Of a stretch of DNA of 64,000 nt, positions 24,379-39,900 are shown piece after piece (the stretch's first letter is position 1; each line of letters starts with the position of its first letter). This DNA is from Athripsodes cinereus (lineage: Eukaryota > Arthropoda > Insecta > Trichoptera > Leptoceridae). The DNA lies in the NCBI GenBank assembly GCA_947579605.1, contig OX388316.1, forward strand, positions 17,239,290 to 17,303,289, in the 5' to 3' direction. A program made the translations under genes and the position numbers. The notes under the pieces were generated by a model that searched no databases, was not told the DNA's origin, and saw only the letters and a list, made by a program, of their open reading frames with translations.

Positions 24379-24753
24379 TTTATTTATCAACATTTATTAC
24401 TACAAAAATAGCACCATGTACTTTTTTTACATCCGTAATAACACTGATAATATAATCAACAATATTGGATCAGAATTTAGAATGAAATTATGTGATATAA
24501 AATAGTTTTGCTTCTACTACACACGATTTATCATAGTACAAAATTTGCTATCCAAAATAATGGCCGTTTGTTTTTATAATTAAAATAATACTATATATAC
24601 ACATTTAATAAATAAGGCATCACCATTATCGTCTTAAAGACATTGCACGTTGATATAAATAATAATAATACGCCGAAGACCGTACATCATAGACCATTGT
24701 AGCTTTGAGCCAAGGAACTGACGGTTGTGTAGCTTGAAGCAGGAAGTAACTCT
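24379..24753 (-). other. Probable 3' untranslated region of the six-exon gene
   Basis: Downstream of the stop codon the minus strand is AT-rich and non-coding. ATTAAA (24609-24604) and AATAAA (24384-24379) are the first candidate polyadenylation signals. The string TTATTTATT (24615-24607) matches the AU-rich instability nonamer typical of short-lived cytokine mRNAs, but such strings also arise by chance at this base composition. The exact 3' end is unknown. Confidence 0.35.
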
Positions 24754-24936
24754 TTACGAACTCGGATGCGATCTGTAGTACGTGAAAACTTGGACTATGT
24801 AATCGAGCATGTTGAAATAATCACGCATAATAACCCAGTCCCGAACATTAGATTCTGGAGCATTACGAATTTTGTCTTCCATAATGTCGCGGGTGACGTC
24901 GGGACGACTTTCCTTTCCTCGCTCAATAATGACAAC
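24754..24936 (-). CDS. Terminal coding exon 6: helix D and stop codon (residues 353-412)
   Basis: The acceptor ttttgtcctcag precedes 24936; the exon enters in phase 0 and ends with TAA at 24756-24754. It finishes helix C (VVIIERG), then has a linker and the segment beginning VRDWVIMRDYFNMLDYIV, an amphipathic, aromatic-rich C-terminal helix. The position and character of this last helix are those of helix D in four-helix cytokines (comparison from general knowledge, not an alignment). Confidence 0.92.
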   Translation of the reverse strand, partial: VVIIERGKESRPDVTRDIMEDKIRNAPESNVRDWVIMRDYFNMLDYIVQVFTYYRSHPSS

Positions 24937-27900
24937 CTGAGGACAAAAAAAATAACAATACCTATTAATATTTATCACACACCATATACTATTTATACAC
25001 TTAAGAGCATAATGAAATTTACATTCACTTCTGTATGAATAAATAAACTACTATAGAAGGAAAATGTACTCCAGATATATTATTTTTATTAGAATAAATG
25101 TTAAAACATTACAAATGGAATAGTTAAATCTTAAGGGCAGATTGGCTATGCCAGAAGTTAAAATGTAAATTGAATAGTGAGATATACTATATATACTTCA
25201 ATTATTATACTGGGGAATCAAGATATTCATATTAATAGGTTCATGATATTTACCTGAATTTCACAAAGCACAGCACGAAGATTATATTCAGCATTCACAA
25301 AGAAATCGACATACGGAGATTGTCTCTTCTTGGCATCTTTTACGACCTGTTCGAGGCCGACTGCAACTTTCTGAAGATTCTCGTACGTGTCGACTAATAC
25401 TTCATCTATTTTGTTCTGAATAAACAAAGACAAATAAAATCACATTAGTCAAATAATAAATTATATATACATGTTTTCTTAACATTCACATGGGACACTA
25501 TTTTGGTAGCGGTAGGTAAAAACACTGGACACAACTTGATGTAATGATCTTGGTCACATAATAAGAATAACGCTAATCACATTTTGATTGCCGATTATTA
25601 AAAAATATTGGATTTGAAAGGTTTTAATGTGGGTACTGAGATATAAGGCAAACTGTGTAACATGTTAGTATACTATTGTATATATTATGATGTATGTAGT
25701 GAGATACATTATAGAAAGCCAGTAGTATTGCGTGTTATGAAACAAATCATACCAATGATAACAGACATGTGATACAAAGAGAACATGCTGCATCCAAATT
25801 AGAACCTTATTATGTGAGTGAAGCTCATCTTGTATTAAACATATTTTATGAAAATTAATTTAATCGATTTCATACAGAGATTTTGATGCACTTCGCGTGA
25901 CCTGCATATTATATCTACAAGGAATTATGCAAAGAACATATCTTTTTATAAATTCATATTTTCGAAATATAATTTTGAACTATTAATGTTATTATATATA
26001 TGAGAGCATTGCCAAAAATTTACATGTAGATAAATCCAAACTATCATTAATTTTGACACATCGTGATAGAGGTCATCATATTCGATATGATAACCACTAT
26101 GGTGCACGCTAGCTGGGAGAATACAAAATGCAGACATTACAATAAAAAATATATCTTCATTCAGCCATGTTAAATGAAGATGATCGCATATGCAATACAT
26201 GTGGGCAACGTGTATTCTTACACCAGATTTGGCTCAAGCAATAAAGGAATCATGATACGCGGACCCAAGCACGACACTCATCACGCTACGGAGATACAGG
26301 GGCGCTGTCAGGGACCAAGGTTGCTCCTTGGCAGGTCAAAGCCTTGCGCCACGATGCCTCAGGCAAGGATCACCCTCCAAATACTCACAGACAAATTATA
26401 TTCAATTCCCGACGTGAAAAAAATCCATGTACAAGGAATAGGGCGTACACACTCTATCGAAGTAAATGTTACATGATTATATAATGATAATTACCTGTAT
26501 TGATGAGAGATACTCTTGGCTCAAATCTTCTCCAAATTCCTTGGCGATTATCGGCAAAAAACTGTATCTAAGATTTTTCCACGAGGTGTGATGCGCTGCT
26601 AAATCAACACCGAAAACTTTGGAAACCTAAAACAATAGAAAATAAACTATATGTTAAAAAATCAAAAAAGAATAAACGTTAAAAATACATAATTAATAGA
26701 CATAATACACATATATAATATTCGGACGATCATTGTTGAAGATTGGAGGTGTCGTGTTTAGCTGTTGTTTGAAACTTAATTATAAACAAAGCGTTATTCA
26801 CGTGTTCCATGAAAACTTGTAGAAAACTTTTAAGATTATGTACCCGATTCTATGGAAAGCAATCAACAGATTAAAGTAGGATAGCAATCTATCAATTTAG
26901 TGACTACACATTTTCCCGTGAAAGAGGCGATAGGTGACGACGCGAAGACGTCGTGATGGCTGTGTGTAGCTAGCAGGCTGCTGAGGTTGTTTCAAAACAT
27001 TCATTAGCTGATTATCTTGCTGACACATCAATGCACTCAGTGTTATTCTAACGCGTCAATATCTTACCTTGGCGCCACTAACTCCCTCCTAATTTACCGA
27101 GTCATGCAATGGTAACTATGCAGATTGTTAATTTAATAACCATATTCCATTTAACATACCTACTGAAGTCGCTACATATTTATTTTATTCTCAAATTACA
27201 TATCTATATTATTTAATAATACGTGTGAACCTATTACAACTTTGTATGGTATAAAAAAAGTAATAAAACAGTATCATAATTTGCGGGTAGGTATACCTAC
27301 AGCTTGTTAATATTCCACTAACACAACAGCCGCATAAAAACAATCTTAAAAGGATTAATAATACAGTTTGCTTTTTTTATGTATCAACATAACGGAGAAT
27401 CATTAGGAGTCTCCGTTCGCTAGGTAGGTAACTATTAGCGGACCGAAGTCATGGAATGGTATCGCCCGGTTCTGAGAATCAGCCGTAGATTTCAAATGAA
27501 ACCAAGTTGATTTGAGATGCGACCAGAATCAACGAAGGCCGTTTCGATTTCTTCGAAACGATACAAATCAAACTACTATAATAATGTATGTGTCAACATA
27601 TTATATAGGTACTTAATGCGTAGACATATGGTTATACAATACTAATCACTTTACTCCGGTATATATGATAAAATGTATGAAGGTATCACAACACGAACAT
27701 TTCAATCTCAACGGACGTAGGGCACTATTTATTAGAAATTATTATACAAAATAATAAACAGGCCTACTCTAGTTACCGTATTACTAAGAAATTATCGATT
27801 GTAGTTAGTAGTGCTCGTACCTACATACTAAGTAATATTCTACCCTTCATACATTAGTCATTTGTAGCAATACAGTGATGTCATAGCGCGCTCAATATCT

Positions 27901-30900
27901 CGTGAACAACGTTACAATTTAATGTGGAAAACTACTGCTCCTATGAATGGACCGTACTTTTTCTTACTCGATAATTTTAGTATTGAAAAAATAAATACCT
28001 TATCAACCGCATTCAAATCATTTAAACAAAATTCTATAATATGCATACATAATGCAATGTCTTATAATTTAATTACACCTGTTCAGGTACATAACGCGAG
28101 TTCCTCGGATAACAAGCAAGCCGCATAAGTTTATATGCGGTGTTCGTGTGTGGTCATATGTGTGAGAAATTATCAGAAATAATTTGACAAATCAGCAAAA
28201 TATAATCGCACCACCTGTTGGTAGAATTATTGAATTTAAATAAATTACATAAAACACTTAGTCACAAGGTCGGTCAAGGTTCCCATGGGGATTTTATATT
28301 AAATAGAGCAACATATTAGATTTGATTAATTATTAACACAATATGTAAATATTATTATTTATTTTTTGTCGGTCATATGTTTCTTATAAATTAATTGTTT
28401 TGATTTTGCAGTTCAAGAGTATGATTGTTTTGATTGCATAAATTGAATTATTAGATACCTACATCATTACTTTGTTCATAACGACTAATAGTGTGCTGTG
28501 TGTTCTACGAACAGAAGTGGAGTTGTTTATATTATTTCGGTATCAGGTCAACATAATACGTACGTACATATACACGAGAGATAAACAGTGATTGTTGGTG
28601 GGATTTGCCAGACTGTATGTCGCCTCTGAGAGAACTCACTGCGATAGTATTAGTGTGAAGTTACACAGTATTTTGCATTTCACTCCGATACAGCAGCATA
28701 TCTACGTATCTACACACACAATCGCGGCGTAAATATTATTAATAGTACAAGTACACTCGATGAATTATATTCACGACATTATGTATCTTATTGAGTCACT
28801 AGTACCGGATCAAGTTTATGATCTCCTGATAGAAATATCTTTATAATAGTCAGAGAATAGTCTTTTCGATTTTGCATACAAACTGTAAATTTAATCATGT
28901 AGGCAGTACTACTAATAACGAATGCTAAACTAAACGGATATTCACACACATTTCGAATAATTTGTCAATGGTATGAAGAAAAATCAAGGGACGTACCACG
29001 CGATGTACGCAATATGAATATATTCAATAGTTTATGCTAAATCGCCATAATGTCTCGTACTTGTCGATATGATCAGGTTTACTTAGATTGGAGATGTTTC
29101 TGCATAATATAATAATCATCATGCATTAACAATACGAGTGCAACATGTACGTAGGAAAGTACCTTCTGTAATGTTTCGATAATCAAACAATTATAGGTAG
29201 GTACATACAAAACAATGGAAACACACGTAAGTATATGAGGAGATTTATAAGAGGAAGTACGCGGAATTTAAAATTAAGAAAGATATACGTTTCTAAAACA
29301 ATCGCAAAATTAAAATAATTATTTCCTAACTACATGGAACGACTCTGACGATTTGCTTTTATGAAATTTGGAAAAACACTATGCATGTAAACTTATTTCC
29401 AACTTTTTTCAGACTTCATCACGGACGCAAGCGAATCAAATGTCAGTTACCTAGGTAATTAGAAACGGCGAAGTATTCATGACACTAAAGCTATATATAA
29501 TATTCACTCAGCAATCCAAATAATTAGTCCTTGGGACTATTTTTATGTTATGAGAAACAAATAATTAATGTTTAGTCTTAGGAAATCCCCATGTAGGCAC
29601 CAGTTGGTGCTGCCGCTATGAATAATTGAAAACAATGATCACGTCTAGTACATTATTATACGATCTTTTAATAATATTATACATAGATTATTAACAAGAA
29701 GGATATTCATACAGATAATATGTAGATATCAAACTCTATTGATATTTATCGCGCCTTTGCGATAAACTCGCCCTCTGTATATTGATTGTATTTAATTTGA
29801 ATGTATACCTTTTATGTAATTGTTTTTTATCAATGTACAGTAAAGAATGAATAAATAAATAAATATTGCGAATTCCAAAAACTACTATCAGTCATACATT
29901 TGCGCATTCTCGTATTGACATAAAATTGAATCTAATAATATATAATATTTAATGTTTATTCTCCATTGATAATAAGGTTCTTGGTTGTATGTTTACTTTT
30001 TTATATTTTTCTATTTATATGTAAATCATATATTTTTTTGTTAAAGGCTTATAGCCGTTTATTTTGTAAAATAAATAAAATAAATAAATAAAGATCTACA
30101 TATTCACAATATAGTAATAAACTTCTTTTTTCAATATTTCTGTAGGAGGCAAATAACTGATATGTTGACATTTTCGTTATGAGCAAAATAATCCTGTAAG
30201 GTGATTACAGCGCGTAAAATGCAAACAATGTCATCCCAATTACACTTTTTGTCCGACAGTAAGATAAGTTAATCTCCGTCATTATATATATAATATAGTA
30301 GTAAAAATGACAAAGAATTATAATCCTGGCCTCCCATAGAATGTAATAATATCATCACTTTATATATTATGACCAAGTAGGTATATATACTTATATGCTG
30401 CTGGCTAGATAGAATTCCATCACATATAATAATAATAAGCGCTAATGTAACACTAGGAATAGTTATCCACCTCGGGTAAGTATTTACTTGCGAGGTAGTA
30501 CCTATACATCTAGTAAGTACATAATACCTAGTACGCAGTTATACCTAACTTTAACCATTGAGTACTCCCGAGTAATAAGTATAATACCTGCCTGGCACAT
30601 CGCGGAGGATCGGTTCGAATCGGAACTTGAGGACTAAGTACATTACCGCGCGGATTTTTAATAAAAACTTAACGCAGACAAAAACCATAAATGTAAAACT
30701 TCCCGGAATATTGTTAGAATTTTTATTGGCACAAATAACAAAAATATTTCATAATAAATATTTAGTTCGAAAGTATTAGTTATTTCCGAAGACAAAGTTT
30801 AAAAGTATGTAAATTAATAAACATAAATGTCCACAAATTCTTAAAATTATAATTTTTGAAAGACAAGTTGCTTTAAAATTATTTTCTGTGTGTGAACTTT

Positions 30901-33900
30901 GATTTAATAAAACTCGATTGGGAATCGAATCCCAGACTGCGCTTCGGCCACGTGGGTGTGCGTGATCAGCATTGACGATGAACAACAGAGGAAGTCAACG
31001 CAAAGACACAGCAGAAGCACCTATAGATACTATACCTATTAGTTAGTTACCTGATAGCTTAGCTTCTATCCATCCTCATTATATTATTCAGTTTTGTATT
31101 TGGAGAATTTTCAATAATTAGAATACATTATTGGTTAAAATATTGAGATTAATTACCTAATGGTCATTAACTAATAATTTAACTAGTCCTATTTTTAGGG
31201 AAATTGACGAGGAAACAATAAACGTCTGCTATTCAGAGCGACCTTATGCCAAATTTTTGGTCACCTCTTTCCAGGACATTTTTGAAAGTTTGATATCATT
31301 AATTATCAAAGGTTCTGAGTGTTGTTGAAGTAGGCCATGCGGCTATAAGGATACTTATATCTTATTAATTTATTATTTAACTTTCATTGGACGTTTCTAA
31401 AGTTTGATAAAACAAAACTACCATCTCTCCAGTATTACTGGAGCTCTTGGTATACACATTTAAATTTACTGGTTTTTTTTTAAACTAATTATAATTATCA
31501 ATACTATGTTTTTCTCATGGATTTTTGCAATCTTGACGTAACACTGTTTTACGCATAGGTGCATAAATTAGAATCGGGTCTGCAAATATGTAAACGAGTA
31601 ATAAAATTAATAATAATCTTTTGATCCGGTCTCGACTAATTATCATAATTCCATCGAAAATATTGGAAGATTTTTTTTTATGAAACATAGAGGAGTTCAA
31701 ACTGTTTCGATGAATAAAAAGACGTATTTGTTTAATCAATACTATTATTGGGTATATTATTTTAATTATGAATATCCTTTGAACGTCATCCAATGATGTA
31801 AATAGACTTGTTCATTCCTAGTATCAGGCGCCAAACAATAGTTCCACTCACCATAGTACGCAATGATTTTTAATTAATTTCAATATAAAATTATAATATA
31901 TTCGAAAATAATAATATTAATAATTACATCATCGATACATTGTAATTATATAATTAAAAAATCATGTCGACTAAATTAGTAGTAGTAAAACGATGCTATT
32001 AATAAGTTGGACGTTTTATTCATTTTTCCTTATTCTCAGACTGCATAATAAAAACAAATTGAAATAACGCACAGTAAAAATAACGTTAAGCATTATCGTA
32101 ATAAACATACCTTTATCTTCAATACAAAATTGTATTATTCAAGATTGAGAATTTATAAAAACAACACAAATGTTCATGTAGAGAAATTCTTTAATTATCT
32201 AATATTTAGTTTTTGATAAAATTATACAAGATCAATTCAATAAGTGTGTGGTAAAATGCAAATACTGTACTTAACGATATTCGCTTTTTGTAATAGTAAA
32301 ATTACTACTATTGATAATACAGTAACTAATTGTTTTTACTATGTATTTTCATACTCTCTCTCTTTATAAAAAATCTCTTTCATTCTCTTTATAAAAAATA
32401 TTCAATTACCTAATGCTTTAGTTCCAATAGAAATATTGATTAAAAATTAATAATATGCATAACGAACATAATATACCTATGACTAGTTCAATCACTGACG
32501 ATGCTTTCGATACTTCCGTTTTATCATTTTTGGATACAATAATTGTTTAATTAAAGGAACTAAATTCATATTAAAATCAACAGTACTAATTTCCTGATAC
32601 CGATATCGACGTCAATCGCGAAATACTGTAAATATAATTTAAAATAAATACAATTATTATTATTGTAATACATAATAATATGTAGTATTGTCATATAGTA
32701 AGTAGGTACTCGTAGTGTTAGTGTCTATCTATAGGACACAAGAGCAGTAGCTCACTGTGGTGCTGGTATAATAATTGTTTCATCGTGTTAATGAACTTGA
32801 ATAATTGATATTATCAAGGACACGGAATAAAACAATCTCCACAAGACGTGAGATAAATAATACCAGAACCTAATTGTTGAAGACTTATGACGTAAAAACA
32901 CTTACTCGCAAACTCGAAACAAATCTGTGCATTCAGACGAAATATGGATAATTATAATGTTGTCGTTGGCATTTTGGTGTTCTGCGACCACCAGAGCAGC
33001 AACTGTGTATTGTCGCAAGACATGGAATTCCCTATTGCACAACCGCGACTCGTTTGAGGCAAGAATATTGATGGTGTCTCCGCTCTCCATTGCCAACTAC
33101 CTATACTGCTTTTGCACCGTCTACACCTCGCAGCACGTGCACTGGCAAAACATTGACATGTTGTAATACAGTTACTCTATTATTTAAGTAACATCAAACT
33201 ACAGCTGACTCGCTTTTGACAACGTTCCAATTATTCTCAATTCCAGCATCATATGTGCGAATATAATAATAATAATAATGTATTATGACGAATTCGTGGA
33301 AACTGCTTTTAAAAACTCAACTAAACTCACAGTGAGTCATATGATTGTTAGTACCAGCCCTGGTGACCTCAGTCAGCACGATTGATATGATAATACATAA
33401 TATAAAAGTAACTGACTATGGGTAGCATTAGCCAACGTAGGTACAATGTGTGCATGAAGGCACATCAGATGTGCTACCTAACGAATAGGTGTGCAGTGCA
33501 TATTGTGATGCTGCGGTCATGAGATGCATTCTGCAGTATCAGTCATCGTGAAAGTGAAACCAATGACTGCCGCAAGACATTTTTTAATATAAGCGAAACT
33601 GCTACACTAATAACAATGGGTGAAGAAGAATTTAAATAATGTTGATATTGGCGACACAATATTATAATAATAGAGAGGAAGCGCCTCGTAACCGGATGCT
33701 ACCTGTGAGATATAATATTCTTCGGTAATCCATCCGATAAAAAGAGACAGGAACAATCAAACTTCTCACCCATGATACTCGGAATGAAAGAGACAATAAG
33801 TAAGACGCACGCAAATTAACCGCGATTTTATTCAATCAACATTTGTATAGGAAACCCATTGTGCGTTTTGAGAGCTGGATTCCTCCTACGTCCTCGAGTA

Positions 33901-36900
33901 AAACCGTTTTATGAATGAAACACTACGAGAGTACACTTCTATACATCGCACCTTGCCAACAAACAGTAATCGATACTCAACTTATTTACTCGTATAATTG
34001 ATATCGCGTCTTACTCAGATGCACCGTATTTTGTATATCGCTATCCCACAGTCGCGCAAAAATAATTTTACTGAATAAAAACACACATTAGATGTTCAAT
34101 ATCGCTCGTCACGCCCACATACGCATACAAAAATTCTAAGTATTTTGGCGGGAAACGTATCGGATCTAAAATGATAATATTTCTTATTTTTCTGCTTGAT
34201 GTAGGTATCTAATTAATCAATTTATTCGGAATCAGGCTTCTCCTATGACGCTGAGGACCAGCTGTCCTTTCATCTTTTAGGTAATCGTCTGTCTAGTGGT
34301 ATCTCGTTCGCGACGATAATATGATCTATTCTATGTTAGTATAGGTACTAACTGCATAATTTCTAAAAAAAAAAATACTCGGATACTTACATAAGATTTC
34401 AGATTGTTGAATGCGTCATCCTTAGCGATGCTTGTTTGAATGATGATTTGATTCAAAAGTTCATCATCACTGACGGCAGGTAAATCAACTAACTGAAAAT
34501 GAGAAGAAAAACAAAATACAAATACCTGTCAAATATAAAAAAATACCATTCTTATATCATGGAATTTGATAATGAAGTTAAATACGTTAAAATAGGTACT
34601 AAAGTGAATCTCCTTACCTCGGGTATGGAACTATCATCTTCTGTGACCCCACAAGGATTGACCCATAATGGCACACCATTTTCATCCATGTTCTTTAGTG
34701 ATGGAGAAGAAGCCCTCTTAGAAAATCCTCCCGACCGGTCGACTGGTGATCCTTTTATGCAAGCAGGATACATCAAACACAGGAGACTCAACCAGACGAA
34801 GGCCTTACTAAGCTCTGAAAGAAATAAGAAAATAGAAGAATTTTTAATAAATATAGGTAGTGTAATAAAATTAATAACAAAAACAGGACAGCCATCAGCA
34901 TCCATATGTTGATAGTTAATTACTTATATAATATAAACCTAATACATATAATTATCGAAGCCGTTTAAATTAGTCGTATAAACAAACCAATAACCAATAC
35001 AAATAAAAGAGGTGTAGAATATTTATGAAACAACGTGAATTTGAGACGCGTTATGTTCGAAACCAATTAAGTTATCACATCGTTGAGATTTAAAAAGTGT
35101 AGCGGGTGTAATTAGCGCCACTGCCGAAGGTTTATAATCAATGGCGATGTATTCAAGGTTGTTATTTTAAGATATCGAAATTTAAGAAAATATTAAAAAA
35201 AAACAAATAATAATTTTGTGTAAAATCGTCCTAAGATTGCAAATTTGGGTGCATTGCCAATGTTTAAAATAACAATAATACCTAATATGATAAGTAGGTA
35301 CCTACTCGTCACTTGTCACATTTAGTGTAATTAATTAAAAAAATAAGTATGACTTTAAATAAACGTTGCAAAATATATTTATAATATTTGCCGTATATTT
35401 TGATTAAGTCTCACACCCTTTTTTACATTTTTTCGAGTGTCCGGTAAAGAGCAATTAATAATATTATAGCAACGGCGAAATTTACCTACCATAAATCTGG
35501 GTTAGTTGGAAGATATCGAAGACATTGCCTTTAATAGCGTTGTATTTAATTTCAATTCATTACTCAATAATATTTTATGTATTGTGATCAATGTATCAAT
35601 AAACCAATATGATATCTATCCTGAATACATTAATTTTTAATTGGACCGGAGGGGATGTTATTTACACGCAGTTGGTCTGCTGGCTACCACGTTTATAGCA
35701 TATGCTGTGATTATAGATATACGTCGACAGAAAGAGAGAGATATTTTTAAAAAAATATACGTATTTTTGTGAACCCTGCGATACCAGCGTCCGCGGACCA
35801 GAGGGTCTAATCGTCTCATTATATGGTGTAAAACAAATCAACAGGCGGTCAACACTTTGAACAAGAATCCATAAACAAGTAAAACAGTAAAAAAAAAAGG
35901 ATTCACCGCCTAGCCGCGACTGACTGCAGTATGTCCAATATTTGTATTGCGTAGACACAACATTATAACATGTAGTATTTCTTCGTGTTTGTATTTTTAT
36001 TGTACCTTTTTTATTATTATACACATAGTCACCGTTGTTTGGACAATTAATAATAATAAACGTATTAAAAAACATATGTAGGTATCACAACAATAATAAT
36101 AACTCTTCAAATAGTCGATCATCTAACTCTAGATCGAAGGGAAGTCAAACAAGTATAAAAAATTGTGTACATTTATTTATTTATTACATAATGTTAATAA
36201 TATGATTGTGTAGCTATGATGATTGACTTGTTAACATTGTTATTTTGATAACGTCTGTTATTCGAGATTCTATTCAATGAATAAAATTTTATGAAACACT
36301 TACATAGCTATAATTCTAAGTTTCTGTACATAAGATTCAATTGTTATAGTATTGAAATCAATGTGAAAAATGTGTAAGAATTTTCGCTTCTACAGTTCAC
36401 AAAAGGAATTGGTTTTCCATAATATTGTGAACGTAAAGTTTTTTGTAGGTCCTATTTATAAAATTTCTCCTAGTCAACATATTGATTAAGTTACGAGACA
36501 TATGCCACACATCATGAATGCCATGTTTTGTGGTTCAGAGAGGATGTTTGCTATATGCAGTTTGATATAGGGCGAGAGGAAACATGGAACAGGATGTAAA
36601 TTATCAAACAATAAAATGTAGTAGTCGTATTTAAAAATCAAGGTATAGGTAGTTCTATGGTATTTTTAAGATGTCATCCTCTGAATATTCCAATATTTCC
36701 GTCACAGTCCAATAAAAGAGGAAGAGCACGTACGTACTCTTTAACATAATGTGTATATGTGAGATTTAAATTCGAAACAACGAGAAGATAAAAAAGTTAT
36801 TTTATTTATATAAAAAAAAACATATTATTTAAAGTTTTTACGTGTAGACATTCCCAAGAGATTTGTTGAGATAAGTCAAAATTTGTTCATTCAATTATGA

Positions 36901-39900
36901 ATCAAGAGATATATCTAACATGTCCCGTCCTAAAAAAGTAAATTTACTCTGTAAGGTGCCGAAATCTTATATCTACCATTCTAACAAACGAAAAAAATAA
37001 GATTAAAACAATATTCATAATACACCATGTATACCTATAACGTTTAACAGGACGCTTGATGTAGGTAGGGTCAGTCGGAGGCGAGATGAAAGACAAACAA
37101 GCAAACATTGTTTTATATATTTGTCATTTTTACGTAAACCTGTGGAAATAAAATATGACAAAATGAAAACAAAAACATTGTTGAATACTCCAGTTTTGTA
37201 TGAGTAAATAACTAATAAATAATAGTTATTAATAATCACTAATAGAGAAGATATTAAAAAATAAACCAAAGTAGATGATAATGCAGTATAATTCTCGTTC
37301 ACAAATTAATATGAAAATGAAATGAATTAGCATGGTACGAATATTGTACAAAAAGTACTTATGTAAAGCAACCGTAGAAGTGTATTTTAGTTTAATAAAA
37401 GTATTAGTGTTTTATGAATATCAGGTTGGTAAATATAATATTATGTGAGATGAATGAACATAATCACAATCATCAAAGAAGATAATAAACATCAACAGGT
37501 AGGTTATAATAATAATAACGACATTACAATATTATTAGGTATAACAATGAAGTGATCACAAACACGTTCTTTTAAATGTTGATGATTTGTGTTTTATTAT
37601 CAAACCAACAATAACACAACGCTCGTAAAATTGTATGAACCAATGGTGCCTATTTAATATTATATTTTATATAATAATGAATACCTTCCTAAATATAATA
37701 TAATATATACCAGATGCATTGTTTGCGATTTTTAAGAGACACTCGGATGGTCTTCAAGACAATAAAATGAATTAGAATGTAAAAAAATGGACCTCCTGTG
37801 TGGTTCTTACATGAACATCAAAAAATATTTATCTGTAGAATGTATATTTGACATATTATTTTGTGTTTTCAATAAAAAGCCATCTATTAACAGGTAATTC
37901 GTTGACATAGTAATAACTACTAAATTCACTACTTCATTCTACTGAATTTTTTTTATTTTACATCTTTATTGATTCAAGCAAAAACTTCCTGATTCTATAT
38001 CAAGGATCTTATATATGTAGATAATATAATTGCATAAAAGATTGATGTTCCAAGTGGATAATTTCAATTTGATACGGAGATGTTGGATAATGAGATTGTC
38101 TCATAAATTATCCATATTTATTATCATTATCATCTAACTAAACACAATCTATAATATTGTAATCATAATACAAAGACATCAAAGGTTAAGCTCCTCAATC
38201 ACTCGCAAACGAGAGGATATAAAGAAGAAAACATTATACGAACTGCAAAAATGTAATATATAAACTTTATCAACGTACGTATTGAAAATTTGCTATGTGC
38301 GTTTTATGAAAATATTGCAATGTTCCTCCATACACAAATCTACACGTATTAATGATATAAGCTTTCTTTTTACTCTTCAACTAAGTATTATCTTTGACGG
38401 ATAGTCTACATATTTCCACTTTTTTTTAACTGTTGTCGTTACAGAAATTATCCCTATGTAGTTACCGCGTACGTTAATAATAATTATACATTATAAAGAT
38501 AAAATCCTAATTAAAATGTTTTCTAATGACATTAGCCGGTATATAATTCATTTCTTCAACATAATAAGAGATATTCTAGTTGTATAATTGGAATGTGAAG
38601 AATTTTGATATGACAAGCAATTACAATACCATTTCATCTCAAGGTAGGATAACTCGACTTTAACTATGCGTCCTAGTCTGGAGACAAGCATCAAAACTGA
38701 CTATAAAACAAAGCCTATTAGGTATCTTGGTACAAAAAATTAAACTAACTAAATATTATTTAAGGTTTCAGTCCGCTTTCATATTTAATCAGTAACTCAC
38801 GTGTGCGTAGATACATTTTAATATGAAAGCTTTTTGATGCCAGCAGTACTTAAGTAGTCAGACAGTAGGTACATTTGATATAGGTACTTATGTGTACAGT
38901 TGCATGTTGGTACTTACATATTTTACAATGTAGGTACCTATGTACTTACTGGTATTTTATACAAGGTACATTACGTTCCCGGAAAAGGTAATTGAAACTG
39001 GAACTTTTTTCAACATTATATCTATCATGCATCACGGAGCAATCGAAGCAATGTATCATACGTGAGATACCGATGTCTTAAATCTCGCAGAATGTAATTA
39101 ATTTAATGATCAACATTAATTGTCGACATAATTCTGCTGTGCGGTTCGATTTTAAAAAGAAATACCAACGTGTCATTTCATAGAGGCTACTACTGCTTCA
39201 AATATTTCCCGGTATTCGATTTAAATCGTTATATTTACAAAAAAATCCAATGACGATATTAATAATGTCACAGAGAAAATGACGGCAATTATAAACGGTG
39301 AAATTGGCTTTCTTATATAATTAGATACCAATCCACAAGGATACATTAGTGATAGATAGAGAAAATAAATAGAATCACAGGTACTTTATATTATAGAAAG
39401 ATGTAAAATTTAATAAAATGACAGGTAAAGCAAAGGATGCTGGATGTAGTAAAATATTTTATTGCTTCCACTTGACACCTTGGAAGTTATTTATTTATGC
39501 TGTGTAAAAAATAATACTAAATTATCCCTTGTTATGCTCTAAAGACCCTAGCAGACCGCCAAGGAAGGTGGTCATCATATCCATCGTGAGAAGAAGGCAC
39601 TAAATCTCGTTAAGACATTGCTGTAACTCATTGCAGAGGCGTGCAGAATTGCATACACGGGGTGGTAGAATGAGTCGCAGGTACAATAGTACCTACCTTT
39701 AATGGACGCATCTAGTCGGCATCATAATAACATCGACTCGGTGCAAAAACAAGACAATTTACCACGAGATGAGAATTCGGAATATTCGCTGTTGAATGAC
39801 GACTAGATATCCAGTTACCCAACGATCAACGGCGGATCCTTCAAGGCGGCGGAAGAAAAAAAAATAAACCTTTGTACCTATTACAATTTATATTGTGCTA

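Larger units (their letters stand above)
26627..34390 (-). other. Intron 3 (phase 0)
   Basis: The intron is about 7.8 kb. It contains two LINE 3' tails on the plus strand (29735-29875 and 29950-30092), a tRNA-like SINE remnant on the minus strand near 30895-30965, and otherwise AT-rich sequence in which I see no gene. Confidence 0.8.

Noticed and set aside
34499..34912. 137-codon plus-strand frame
   Set aside because: Antisense shadow of exons 2-3 of the host gene.
35662..36075. 137-codon minus-strand frame
   Set aside because: Overlaps an element A remnant, has unstructured AT-biased composition and no family signature.
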